A stretch of 51,220 bases of DNA from Elysia marginata. Taxonomy: Eukaryota; Mollusca; Gastropoda; Plakobranchidae. A program made the translations under genes and the position numbers. The notes below the pieces were generated by a model. It was given only the letters and a program-made list of their open reading frames with translations, searched no databases and was not told where the DNA came from. Below, in pieces: positions 43,459 to 51,220 of this stretch; positions within the stretch are counted from its first letter, which is position 1; each line of letters begins with the position of its first letter. The stretch is taken from NCBI GenBank assembly GCA_019649035.1, contig BMAT01001535.1:1-51220 (forward strand), in the 5' to 3' direction.

Positions 43459-45908
43459 TACATCACCATTATTTTATAATCAAAAGCATCAATGAAAAGT
43501 ATATATGTGTCGAAGACAAGATGGCATCCACAAATAGTGAATTTTTATTCTTTCTGATCATATAACACATCGAAATATTCAACACTTTTTTCATTTTGAA
43601 CATGCAGTTTTTCATCGCCAGCTGAATAAAAAAAACACCACACATTGCCTGTTATTAAACCTTTGCAATGTATTCATTGTTTTAAATAGTGAGTGAGTAT
43701 CTTAGCCATTGAGATTAACTGGAAATACGGCCATTTATCATGCAACGAGTCAAAATGAGTCCTAAATCAAAATCGGAAAGAAGTAAGAGATTGGTATCAG
43801 AGAAAAGCTTACTTCCTCTACTTTCAAATACATTGGTAAAAAAAACTACGATGCTTGTGATTGAATTTATAGCCGTTTGAAGTCCGCAAAGTTAGGACTA
43901 GTGAAATTTTAGAAAGGGGAGAAAATTGCAATTAATGTTTAGACAACAAATAATAAAGGTGGAGAGTCTTAAGTAAAGACACCAACTAAAATTAAAAACG
44001 TAAAGCATGAAATTTTAACATGAAACAGGCCTGAAAATCGTTCAGAAATATTTTAAGTGCTTATATGTTAAACGACTGACTTCTGAAATCCAATAAACTT
44101 TAAAAACCTTAATCTCAAACTAGGCCTTGCAACTTAAGACTCATTTGGACAGTTTGGGAATCCTTTAAAAAATCTTCAATTTTTTTGTTGTTGAAATCTT
44201 TATAACGGCTAAGAAAAGACCCAAAATGCAACGTAATAAATATTCAAAAGCACCATGTTCGTGTGCAAACGAAGTAGTTGTGAAAAGTTTTATACAATTT
44301 CATCACTTTCTTTTCAGGACAGATGGACCAAGGTAGATGTCCGCTATGATGAAAGTTTCCTGGACATCTCTATTAACGATAAGCTGTGCACCCAGTCAGA
44401 TAAACACTACGGTAAAATAGTCTCACAAGCCACTCTTAGCCTACCAGTAATCTATCCATAGAGCTCCATTCGAACAGAAGGCAGCTTTACACAACGGAGT
44501 TTGGACAGATCTTTTGCCAATAGCAACATCATTGACTATCTGCTAAATCATCATTTTGATAAAGTAAATGTAGACCATTTCAATATCTAAATCTATAATC
44601 AACATCTGATAAATTCGTCATAATATAGACTCCATACAGATGTGAAAATGTCCCGGTGTTTGTTGCCAATCTTATAGCGAGCTGTGTTGAATGTTACATC
44701 ACACAGAACACACTTTTCTTATCTACAATATACGGAACAAAGAGCCGCATGCTGTTACTCTTAGCCTCATCCACAATAACACACCATGCTCCACTATACT
44801 TGTCAAGCCTTTGCCTTTCCTTAGTCAGGAACTCTGAGCGATTCTATAGCAGGATCAGGGAATGCTTACATGATATATATTTTTGCATAAGTCACCTGGA
44901 ACTAATTTCCGGCTCGAAAGCCGCTTAAGATTCTATAAAAATTCCTTTACGTAAAGCTTAGGTCACAGTTATTAAGCTACATGATCAGTTTATACACTTT
45001 TAAATTTTATTATTTATTGAACTCTTGTTTCATACTGTCCGCATTTTCAACACTAGTAAAACAAATCCCATCTCCTTCATCTCTACCAGGTTTGGTTGCA
45101 ACTAACAACTGCCCTTTGACTCTCTTGGGAGAGGCTTTTTGTGGGAAGATGGATGAGGTAAATACAGTTAATAGTATGTCATGTCTTGCCTTTTCCATAA
45201 TGGCTCTTTGGAATATTTACATACAGTGCATTGAGTTTGTTCTACCTATTTTTCATTTACAGTATCATGGTGTTTGCTACAAAGTTGAGAACTTTCGACA
45301 CTTTCAGGGTATATCACAAAAAAATTTACTACCACTTAAATGATAACGTAAAAATTTTCATCCATATGAGGCTGACCCAAAAGTTCGTCCAGTTTATACC
45401 ATGTCTTCTTCAACCCAATAAAGATAGGTCTAAATTTAGCTTTTTCCTATGGTAAAAGCTTGTTTTATGTTGAAAAATGATTACAGAGATATTATAGATA
45501 ATTTTATCCGTATCGTATCACAGGCTTTTGTGTAGTTCTTGGTTTTGTAGAAAAAAGACGTGTTTTCTAGGCTTTAAAAAGTGGACACTGAGCGTTTGTA
45601 TTATTATGTTAAACCTTTTGACACGAGGGCCTCAAATGGTTTGGGGTATTCTGATTTCTTATGTTTTAATTTTTTTATCCCCTCTTTTCAGCCGTTTGCG
45701 TTTACTCATATAGAGTGGTACGATGTAATTATGGTAATAAAGAACAAGGTTAAAATATTATTATACCAACATGCAGTATGTCATTTTAAGGCTAGTGAAC
45801 AGTCAAAACAATAGATAAAATATTTCATTTTTACTTATTGTGCAATTTTGTTCATCCTTTCAGATAATCATCACCCGAGGCTGCACTGAAGCTCATGCCA
45901 TATCCTAA
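29160..45908 (+). CDS. Secreted chitin-binding / laminin-G-like protein (Pif/BMSP-like), 11 exons
   Basis: Eleven exons join to 1035 nt (344 residues plus stop), every join in phase with GT-AG ends. Residues 1-22 look like a signal peptide (MGILKR, then hydrophobic ACILVIGQVCVTVIL, cut near LG/QDS). Residues 29-82 are charged with few Cys. Residues 82-130 hold FELWSDGQWVAEDC and WRQDTCRCEW, matching the C-terminal half of peritrophin-A (CBM14) chitin-binding domains as found in mollusc shell proteins. From about 140 to 340 the sequence fits a laminin-G/ConA-like fold: FHIGFSFKLCPG, WTKVDVRYDESFLDISIND, and the closing FCGKMDEIIITRGCT. The order chitin-binding then LamG is that of the Pif/BMSP group, here without a von Willebrand A domain. 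It is probably an extracellular matrix protein that binds chitin. Exons 1-3 are less certain than 4-11. The family call is by motif recall. Confidence 0.75.
29535..29985. repeat. 31-bp minisatellite with assembly gap
   Basis: Unit AGCGGGCTAGCCCTAGAAGT plus AGTAGTGTACT, about eleven units visible and 95 N at 29814-29908. Each unit carries the perfect palindrome GGGCTAGCCC. Variation between units is low (a few substitutions). It lies in intron 1 of the chitin-binding gene. Copy number is unknown because of the gap. Confidence 0.97.
30483..30552 (+). CDS. Exon 2 (signal peptide core)
   Basis: Acceptor TTTTTCCCCTCAG and donor GTGAGA are both strong. Encodes RACILVIGQVCVTVILG and QDSVPT, a hydrophobic segment with a likely cleavage site before Gln. 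Ends in phase 1. Confidence 0.6.
31106..31498 (+). mobile_element. Inverted-ended MITE, copy 2
   Basis: About 393 bp. Left end CTGTCCAAATGAGTCTTAAG, right end CCTCAGACTCATTTGAACTG (15-16 of 20 complementary). Shares interior blocks with 6812-8114 and 43747-44152. Non-coding. Lies in intron 2 of the chitin-binding gene, about 135 bp before exon 3. Confidence 0.75.
31635..31731 (+). CDS. Exon 3
   Basis: After TGACTTTTCCCAG the phase-1 frame reads E-CDRGVRRHHPSQANVYQVF then TRKDFRKQWISY, ending in phase 2 at GTATTA, exactly what the next exon needs. The region may be the start of a degenerate chitin-binding unit; no clear domain. Confidence 0.6.
33947..33990. repeat. (CTGT)n microsatellite
   Basis: CTGT/CTGC/CCGT tetranucleotides follow a CTCTCT stretch. 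Confidence 0.9.
34598..34622. repeat. G-rich run, possible quadruplex former
   Basis: GGGAGGGGGGGGCGGGGCGG has several G-tracts with one-base loops on the plus strand. Structural potential only. Confidence 0.5.
37842..37904 (+). CDS. Exon 4
   Basis: Between TTCTTTCAG and GTAAGT. Encodes KMSPVDGATLREKAGHEPTC and the first two bases of Gln. The internal ATG at 37846 could start a shorter isoform without signal peptide. Confidence 0.7.
38450..38619 (+). CDS. Exon 5 (peritrophin-A-like region)
   Basis: Completes Gln and encodes LHRPTRDAAVFELWSDGQWV, then AEDCNWPFYTG and WRQDTCRCEWGP: an aromatic-rich strand and Cys spacing typical of CBM14 units. Donor GTGAGT, phase 1. The acceptor's pyrimidine tract is weak. 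Confidence 0.85.
39349..39615 (+). mobile_element. tRNA-derived SINE
   Basis: The tRNA-like head has A box TAGTTCAGTGG and B box GAGTTTGAATCC (39349-39415), followed by a tRNA-unrelated body. It differs from the 3194 SINE in head and body. Borders are approximate and no target duplication was identified. Lies in the intron between exons 5 and 6 of the chitin-binding gene. Confidence 0.7.
39983..40139 (+). CDS. Exon 6
   Basis: Enters phase 1 (G plus GA). Encodes VPANCLMMLRVTFDNGEIRD, then LNVRHQEGA and GGFSGSF, leading into the LamG-like fold. Donor GTCAGT, phase 2. Confidence 0.85.
40725..41047 (-). mobile_element. tRNA-derived SINE with conserved 3' box
   Basis: On the minus strand the head (41047-40975) contains TGGTCTAGTGG (A box) and GATTCGAGTCCTG (B box). 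The 3' part (plus strand 40739-40790) has TATATAGCGCCTAATCCACT and CTCTAAGCGTTTTACA, a motif common at the 3' ends of several animal SINE/LINE families. The tail is AAGTAAAT-like. In the intron between exons 6 and 7 of the chitin-binding gene. Confidence 0.8.
41483..41639 (+). CDS. Exon 7 (LamG-like core)
   Basis: Acceptor TGTTGTACAG. Encodes GSSIVVPYFKSNVLG, DIFHIGFSFKLCPG and LLHNDCPEAETGPSVV, the typical first strands of a ConA/LamG sandwich. Donor GTCAGT, phase 0. Confidence 0.85.
43117..43215 (+). CDS. Exon 8 (LamG-like)
   Basis: 33 codons, phase 0 at both ends. Encodes ISYQAWSNQITVALRTINT, then DTCSLQAPQ. Donor GTAACA. Confidence 0.82.
43415..43458. repeat. (ATC)n microsatellite
   Basis: About 15 uninterrupted ATC units. 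Confidence 0.97.
43747..44152 (-). mobile_element. Inverted-ended MITE, copy 3
   Basis: About 406 bp. The right end (plus strand 44133-44152) is CTTAAGACTCATTTGGACAG, the exact complement of the left end of copies 1 and 2. The other end is GTCAAAATGAGTCCTAAAT at 43749. Interior blocks such as TTTCAGAAGTCAG and TTTGAAAGTAGAG (complement) match the other copies. Lies between exons 8 and 9 of the chitin-binding gene. Confidence 0.75.
44318..44411 (+). CDS. Exon 9 (LamG-like)
   Basis: Acceptor TTTCTTTTCAG. Encodes DRWTKVDVRYDESFLDISIN, then DKLCTQSDKHY, matching the W-x-x-V-x-V-x-Y strand and turn of LamG domains. Donor GTAAAA, phase 1. Confidence 0.87.
45090..45157 (+). CDS. Exon 10 (LamG end)
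   Basis: Encodes LVATNNCPLTLLGEAFCGKM then DE. The F-C-G-K-M-D-E string is the usual last-strand approach of LamG folds. Donor GTAAAT, phase 0. Confidence 0.85.
45864..45908 (+). CDS. Exon 11 (C-terminus and stop)
   Basis: After ATCCTTTCAG the phase-0 frame reads IIITRGCTEAHAIS-stop, so that KMDE-IIITRGCT closes the LamG fold. An alternative route through 45263-45308 and 45692-45733 is also phase-compatible but gives a sequence unlike LamG. Confidence 0.8.
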   Translation: MIITRGCTEAHAIS

Positions 45909-46123
45909 ATTAACCTGCTGTCACCAGGCTGTTATGGAGTAACTAAAATATCATAGGCCCTAACTCTAATTTAATGCATATGATGTTAACTATTCTGACA
46001 TCACCTATGATTCCACACGTTTACATTAATTGTTAAAAAGATGACAGATGACATTTCAGTTATTGTCGTTACTTTAGATGAAAGTAGGAAAGGTAAAAAG
46101 CATTAACACCACGAAATAGAACG

Positions 46124-46378
46124 ATACCAGCAGCCAATCTGGACGTATACAAACACTACCATCAAAAACATGTACTCTACAGCAACCAGCAACCAATCAG
46201 GGCGTCTACAAACACTACCATCAAAAACATGTACTCTACAGCAACCAGCAACCAATCAGGACGCATACACAAACACTACCAACCAAAACATGCACTCTAC
46301 AGCAACCAGCAACCAATCAGGACGTATACACAAACACTACCACCCAAAACATGCACTTTACAGCAACCACCAACCAAG
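46124..46378. repeat. 59-61-bp minisatellite in probable 3' UTR
   Basis: Four tandem units, each with AACCAATCAGG, ACAAACACTACC and ACATGYACTCTACAGCAACC. The starts of AACCAATCAG at 46191, 46250 and 46311 give periods of 59 and 61. It lies between the stop codon of the chitin-binding gene and AATAAA at 46492. The open frames across it are a by-product of the repeat. Confidence 0.93.
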
Positions 46379-46491
46379 AGAATGTGGAGAGCAGATTTAC
46401 TATGGCAGGGCGAGAAATTTATACTTATTTAGTACTAGTATTCAAGATAGATAAGACTGAAAACCTGAAATAATAATCTTTAAAATCAGTA

Positions 46492-46497
46492 AATAAA
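46492..46497 (+). terminator. Possible polyadenylation signal of chitin-binding gene
   Basis: AATAAA, 584 bases after the stop codon and just past the minisatellite. First good candidate downstream of exon 11. Confidence 0.45.
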
Positions 46498-46499
46498 AT

Positions 46500-47855
46500 T
46501 GTCTCGCGTCCAGAGTGAATATTTCAGACGTCGCAGTTTTTACCTTTAAGGGCGATGGTGTTTTCAAGAAGACTTTTTTAATATCTTCCAAACATCATAT
46601 ACTTCTTAAAGTTATCGATATTTTGTGCAAAAAAGTAAAACTTTTGCTGCTTTAGAATATAGAGAAAAAAAAGAAAGAATAGACATTAACATGCTATTTT
46701 CTAAAAAAAAAGACCTTCCGATATCCGACCGATTCTCCCTGGATGCGAGACATTTCTGCTTCACTAGATTTATATGGGCACTCTATGGTCACATTTGTAT
46801 TCTGTTTGACTTAAGAAAAAATTAAACTTTCAGTTTTTTTTCTGAAATCAATTGTTATATTAGAACATCTGACAAAGGGCAGAAAGGTGAATTCTACCTT
46901 TGTGTTTTGTGTAGTTGCCTTGTGATTAGTACTTCAATTGTTTATCCTCTAACAAATTTTGTACAGCACATCAGTTAGGACAACGTGAGCACTAAGTGTA
47001 AGCTTCACCTCAAGATCATGACAACTTTTAGATTAAATACACGTACTATTTTTGTTACAGATGATTAGATATCAGGTTAATCTGTCTTGTGAGATCACAC
47101 GTGGAAACAATGGAGGGAATGCTTGTATTGTTAAAATTAGGAAACTGTAAAAAAAAAAGCTAAAGTAAAATGTTTGTATGTTTAAAAAAAAAATAAGCTC
47201 ACTGTATGAGCGAGGAGCACTCATTTCGTGATGTAAATTTCTTGTTTTTGTACTTGCCACTATTGAGTCACAGCCTTGTGGGAAGATGAACAGCATGCCC
47301 ACGACTCTGCTGACCACTGAGCCCACCACACTCAATACTTTCACACTTGAGTAGGCCCCTAAGGCATCAACAGAAAGTTTGTACTTCAGCAGTGATTGTT
47401 GGAGGACTTCAGAAGGTTTGCAAGACCTATATTTATTTACCTTGGGTATTTCTATCATGAAAAAAAAACAATTATAATATTATGATATTAAGCTTTTGTT
47501 TTATGTAAGTCTGACAGGCAACACATCTCAATGTGGTCGAGCTGTTCCTAATGAAACATTTTTAAAGGATTAAAAAAACAACACATAAATGATCTTTGCT
47601 CATGCTTTAGTTTTGTTTTGTTTGCGTGGGTGTTTTACTATTTGTTTTGTGTTTTTGGTTTAACAAAGCTGTCCGGATCTTAATATTAGAATTCATGCTA
47701 TATTGCCCCGGGCCAAAACACCGGCTTGGTAAAACAGGCAAACAACAAAACATTTGCTGCGCTGAACTTGGTAAATAGTGTTACTAAATTTCGCCGGGAC
47801 AGTTAAATTGCAGTCTCTCCCTTTTGGTTTTTCCTGCAGATAGTGCACTTTGATT
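46500..47855. other. No recognised gene
   Basis: AT-rich sequence. An open frame on the minus strand (47458-47072) has no domain I recognise. Confidence 0.4.
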
Positions 47856-47859
47856 GTCC

Positions 47860-47958
47860 CGAGCAGTAATAGATAATTAGGATAGATAGAGTTAGATAAA
47901 ACGAGAGAGGGCAGTAATAGATAAATAGGATTGATAGAGTTGGATAAAACGAGAGATG
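47860..47958. repeat. Two-copy ~50-bp tandem duplication
   Basis: GCAGTAATAGATAA[T/A]TAGGAT...GATAAAACGAGAGA occurs twice in a row with few differences. Confidence 0.85.
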
Positions 47959-48394
47959 ATCTTGTTAAAGAGTAATTTTTTCCTTAAAATAGTTCGAACC
48001 TTAGTTTGTATAACATGAAACTGAATTGCAATTTATCATCTACCAATGCTGAAAATGAACCAACCTGTAAAAAAAGTTATCAAAGTAAATGCATTTTTAG
48101 AAAACAGTTGGTTGTGAGAAAAGTCGAATAAAAAGGGACGAATTTTGTTTCACTGTGCAAGGAAACCCAGAGATAGCTCTACCGTGCGCAACCTGCACCC
48201 TACGCTAAAAAGTTTTAGTTAAGAGGCTACATCTAGCAACGATTCAAACTCAAGCTTTCAGCCATCACATTATACAGTTACATGTACAAGTTTATGATAA
48301 TCTGCCGCTTAAAAATACAGAATGTAGTTTAAGCATTACGTTTTTTTTTCAAGAAAGCTACGCTTGATCTGTTGTAGATTGTTTCGTTCTTCTT

Positions 48395-48445
48395 ACAGTT
48401 CGATCGAGAGGCATGGATTCGAATCCTGGTTGCACTAGTCCTAGC
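48395..48445 (+). repeat. tRNA-like B-box fragment
   Basis: GGATTCGAATCCTGGTTGC keeps a perfect T-arm/B-box. No matching A box in front, so probably a broken SINE head rather than a tRNA gene. Confidence 0.4.
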
Positions 48446-48757
48446 ATAGCGAGACCGTTTTGTTTGAATTTGAAATGGGCTTATACTCGTTTTATATTGA
48501 TATCTGCCGTTCGGTTATAAATCAAGATCACGACATGACTTTGAACATTTGTGTAAGGCAAGCTTTAATTAAAAAAAAAATGAAGAGCTGTTCAATAGTC
48601 AATAAGTTTGTGAGAATTGTTAAGACAGGAAAAAGTGAATTACAGTTTCTAAGTTTCCTAACCAACTGCTGCCACCTGATGTTCAACATGATAAATATTC
48701 TGTTTTTTTTTAAACTTTGCGTGACCGAAAGTAAAGGCACATTCCCACCATGGAGTG

Positions 48758-48778
48758 TATATATATGTGTGTGTGTTT
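48758..48778. repeat. TA/TG microsatellite
   Basis: TATATATATGTGTGTGTGT, short. Confidence 0.8.
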
Positions 48779-49540
48779 GAAGGGGCGGTAGGGGAGCAAT
48801 GCTATCGCAACAGCTTCCGTGTCAGCCAACTCTCAAAGCAAGGCTACAAAGAAGAAAGATCAAATTCTTACAAGTTACAGTAGAAGAACGACAATATACC
48901 TTAAAAACCAAACTGTTCCTTAAAACAAACTCACACGCAAAAACAACACCCTCAATATTTCACTGTGTGTTTCTGCAAGACGAAACAAAATACACTTATT
49001 ATGTTTCTAACAAAGATTGGTTGGCGAGAATTTTTTTTCTGTTCAATTCAAACTTAACTCCTTAGTTTCAAAGCCAAGCATGCATACAGATGTTATCGCA
49101 ACATTTAACTAAAAACTATTTAATTTTGCAGGGCAAAAGTCAGAAGGCTAACAAGTAATTTTAGTGATTTTAAAAATTGTGATAATTTAAAAGATTCAAG
49201 GTGAAATTAGCAGTGGATTAATGTAAGCCTGAAGTAAAAATGGTCGGGGAAATGTTTGCCTTTGGTATGACTTGAGCACTCTACTCAAAATAACTTCAAC
49301 ACCGACTTGGTTGCCTTTTTAGAGTTATACCGTAGGTTTGATCACGTAGTCAGCACGCTTTTTTAAAGTAAGATTTTAGATAAGGTCTTCACCAAGCCTA
49401 GAAAGTTTCAAAGTTATCTTGATGAAAAAAAACCAACATTTGTACGAAGTTCTAATCAGGTACAAACCTAACTATAGTAATGAGACAGCTCTCCTAAGAT
49501 CCTAAATGACACTACACGCCTTGGGCTTTAAAGATAATCA

Positions 49541-50340
49541 GCTATCCTGATATTACTGGACCTAAGCACAGCGTTTGACACTGTGGACAAACATGTTCTT
49601 ATGGTAAAATTGTGTCAATTAAAGCTATTCAAATCCTGGATCTGTAAAGTTCAGGGTCCCATGCGGGTCGGTTATTGAACCAATTTTATTAAAAATGTAC
49701 ACTGCACCCTAAATGACGTTTTAAAGATTGTAGCCTTGACATTTATCTTTACGATGATGATACATAAATATGCTTACCCTTCAAATCATCTTTGGACAAA
49801 ACGGAAGAATGCATAGTTAGAATAAAATCAAACTCAAACTCAGTGAAAAAAAAACGAGGAAATTTTTATAACAACAGAAACAATGTCCGAACAGATTTTG
49901 TGGGGGTGCATGAATTAAATTTTCCTGGAGAACGACTTTCTATTCCCACAAATAAAGCTGTGAGAAGCCTCAGGTTTCCTTTTGATTCTAGCCAAAGCAT
50001 AAAAGCATCGTATAAAAAATGTTATGTCCAACGTGCCCTCACCACCTCAGGAACTTGGGAACAATTAGAATTTCGGTTGACTTCACATAAGACAATATGC
50101 TTGTGCATTAGTTGCAAGTCATTTGGACTACTGCATATCCCTTTTGGTTGGAATTTCCATCTTTCTTTATTGAGAAGTTGGAAAAAATTCAAAATAAGAC
50201 AGAGAGGTTAGTAGTTGGAAAAAAATCAAAGCGAGAACTCAACTTCCTTATTAAAGGGGCTCAATTGGTTGCCTATTTAAAAAAAAGAATATATTTCAAA
50301 CTTACCTGTCATGTTTATATATGCCTAATCTTTTGAATTG
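49541..50340 (+). pseudogene. CR1/Jockey-type LINE reverse transcriptase remnant
   Basis: At 49544 the frame ILILLDLSTAFDTVDKHVLM matches the RT A box (LLDLSAAFDTIDH). Near 49741 IYLYDDDT then a stop stands where YADDT is expected, so the active site is altered. LPFKSSLDKTEEC, then FVGVHELNF and FPFDSSQSIKASYKKCYVQ follow the late RT blocks. The C-terminal FFIEKLEKIQNKTERLVVGK and KKRIYFKLTCHVY match the LQRIQNAAARLV and LPVKKRIxFKLxxxxY region. Several frameshifts and stops; inactive. Confidence 0.82.
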
Positions 50341-51220
50341 TTCTGAGGCCAGACCTTAGCCCACACACCAAAAGTTAAAATGTATAGTCGGGGAAATAAA
50401 AGGAACGGTGCTATAAAACTTAAAAGAGACGTACTGTACGTCCACAGCGCAGTGTGACACAGATGAGCAATTTTCGGACATACCTAGTACGTCCACAGAG
50501 CAGTCAAGAGTTTAAAGTTGTGCGGGAGAAATTTTGCCAGCAGAAAAGGAATCATGAGACAAAGTTTACTTTCACTTTCTGTACATTTTTCTTTCCTCCT
50601 TCTTTCTGTTGCGTATTTTTCTGCCCCTCTTCTTTGTTCCTGAGTTTCTACACGAAAGCTGATACTGCTAAAAATATGGATTTTAAAAACATTTTCCTCA
50701 CACGTTAAAATGCTGTAGGTCTTTGCTTTTTGTTTACTTAGGAATGTACCGGGTACCTCATCCTATCAGGTCAGCTTGTTCTTGTCAGGAAAAAACCTTT
50801 CGGTCACCACATGTTACAAAATGAAGCCCATAGGCAAATTTAACCCGGAACATGCTTCAATTGCAACACAAATATAGTTTCAAAAAATTCTTGATAATTT
50901 TTTCATCAAAATTAGCGACGTAAGCAGAACCGTTGAAAAAGAAATAACGTTAGGGGTATCTGTGAAACATATTGTAACGCTCACACATTTCTTGTCATCT
51001 TTAACCCACGCAGAAACAGTCAGTTAATTTTTTGTCGGTTTTGATTTCCCTAGACGCGAAAAAACATTTTGACAGTCGAAATTTTTAACGCAATTTAAGT
51101 ATATAACAGCCTCTCGGTAAAGCTAACGCATCATCGACTACACTGGAGGCCAGAGTCTTGCTGCAACCCACGGCAGAGAGATTAGCAGCATAGAAACACA
51201 ACGCAGAAGAGCTACACAAC
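50341..51220. other. No recognised gene
   Basis: Contains the odd palindrome GACGTACTGTACGTC (50428-50442) and a repeated GTACGTCCACAG[C/A]GCAGT at 50436 and 50490. Otherwise nothing is recognised. Confidence 0.4.

Noticed and set aside
45263..45733. Exons at 45263-45308 and 45692-45733 as part of the main transcript
   Set aside because: Phase-compatible, but the product loses the expected LamG closing strand; direct joining of 45157 to 45864 fits better. Kept only as an alternative.
47072..47458. 128-codon minus-strand open frame with a tRNA-like GGGCTCAGTGGTC word
   Set aside because: No protein domain, and the B box is too degenerate to call a SINE.

Overview
This is an AT-rich, intron-rich, repeat-laden eukaryotic nuclear window. 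It is most likely from a mollusc, probably a gastropod: it carries a protostome-like cyclin H and a secreted chitin-binding plus laminin-G-like protein of the type found in shell matrix (Pif/BMSP-like), along with tRNA-derived SINEs, MITEs and LINE remnants. No prokaryotic operon, rRNA operon or CRISPR array is visible. Two assembly gaps (11697-11851 and 29814-29908) lie inside tandem repeats.

Two host genes can be rebuilt exon by exon, and they are divergently transcribed. On the minus strand, 4545-24536, is a complete cyclin H gene: 10 coding exons, every intron with GT-AG ends and every phase matching, giving 317 residues. On the plus strand, 29160-45908, is a gene of 11 coding exons giving 344 residues: a signal peptide, a Cys-poor N-terminal segment, a peritrophin-A-like Cys cluster and a laminin-G/ConA-like C-terminal domain. 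The roughly 4.6 kb between their start codons holds an AGATCT-rich tract, a GTA microsatellite and two dead LINE fragments in opposite orientations.

Mobile DNA fills most introns. Cyclin H intron 1 holds a nearly intact Merlin (IS1016-type) DNA transposon, 22049-23850, with 27-bp inverted ends, an 8-bp target duplication and one frameshift in the transposase. Beside it lies a TTAA-flanked piggyBac-type MITE (24024-24315). Cyclin H intron 8 holds a 700-bp piggyBac-derived element nested in a member of a three-copy MITE family. Other cyclin H introns carry a putative hAT-type element (10668-12696) and two pogo/Tigger-type fragments. The chitin-binding gene has a 31-bp minisatellite in intron 1, two further members of the MITE family and two tRNA-SINEs in later introns, and a 59-61-bp minisatellite in its probable 3' UTR. 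A CR1/Jockey-type LINE remnant lies at 49541-50340.

The most unusual unexplained structure is left of the cyclin H 3' end. Between 1585 and 2851 a ~21-bp box (consensus near GTAAGAGTTATCGATGTAAGA) occurs eight times, six direct and two inverted, at a mean spacing close to 178 bp, while the DNA between boxes looks unrelated. I can name no known element with this design.
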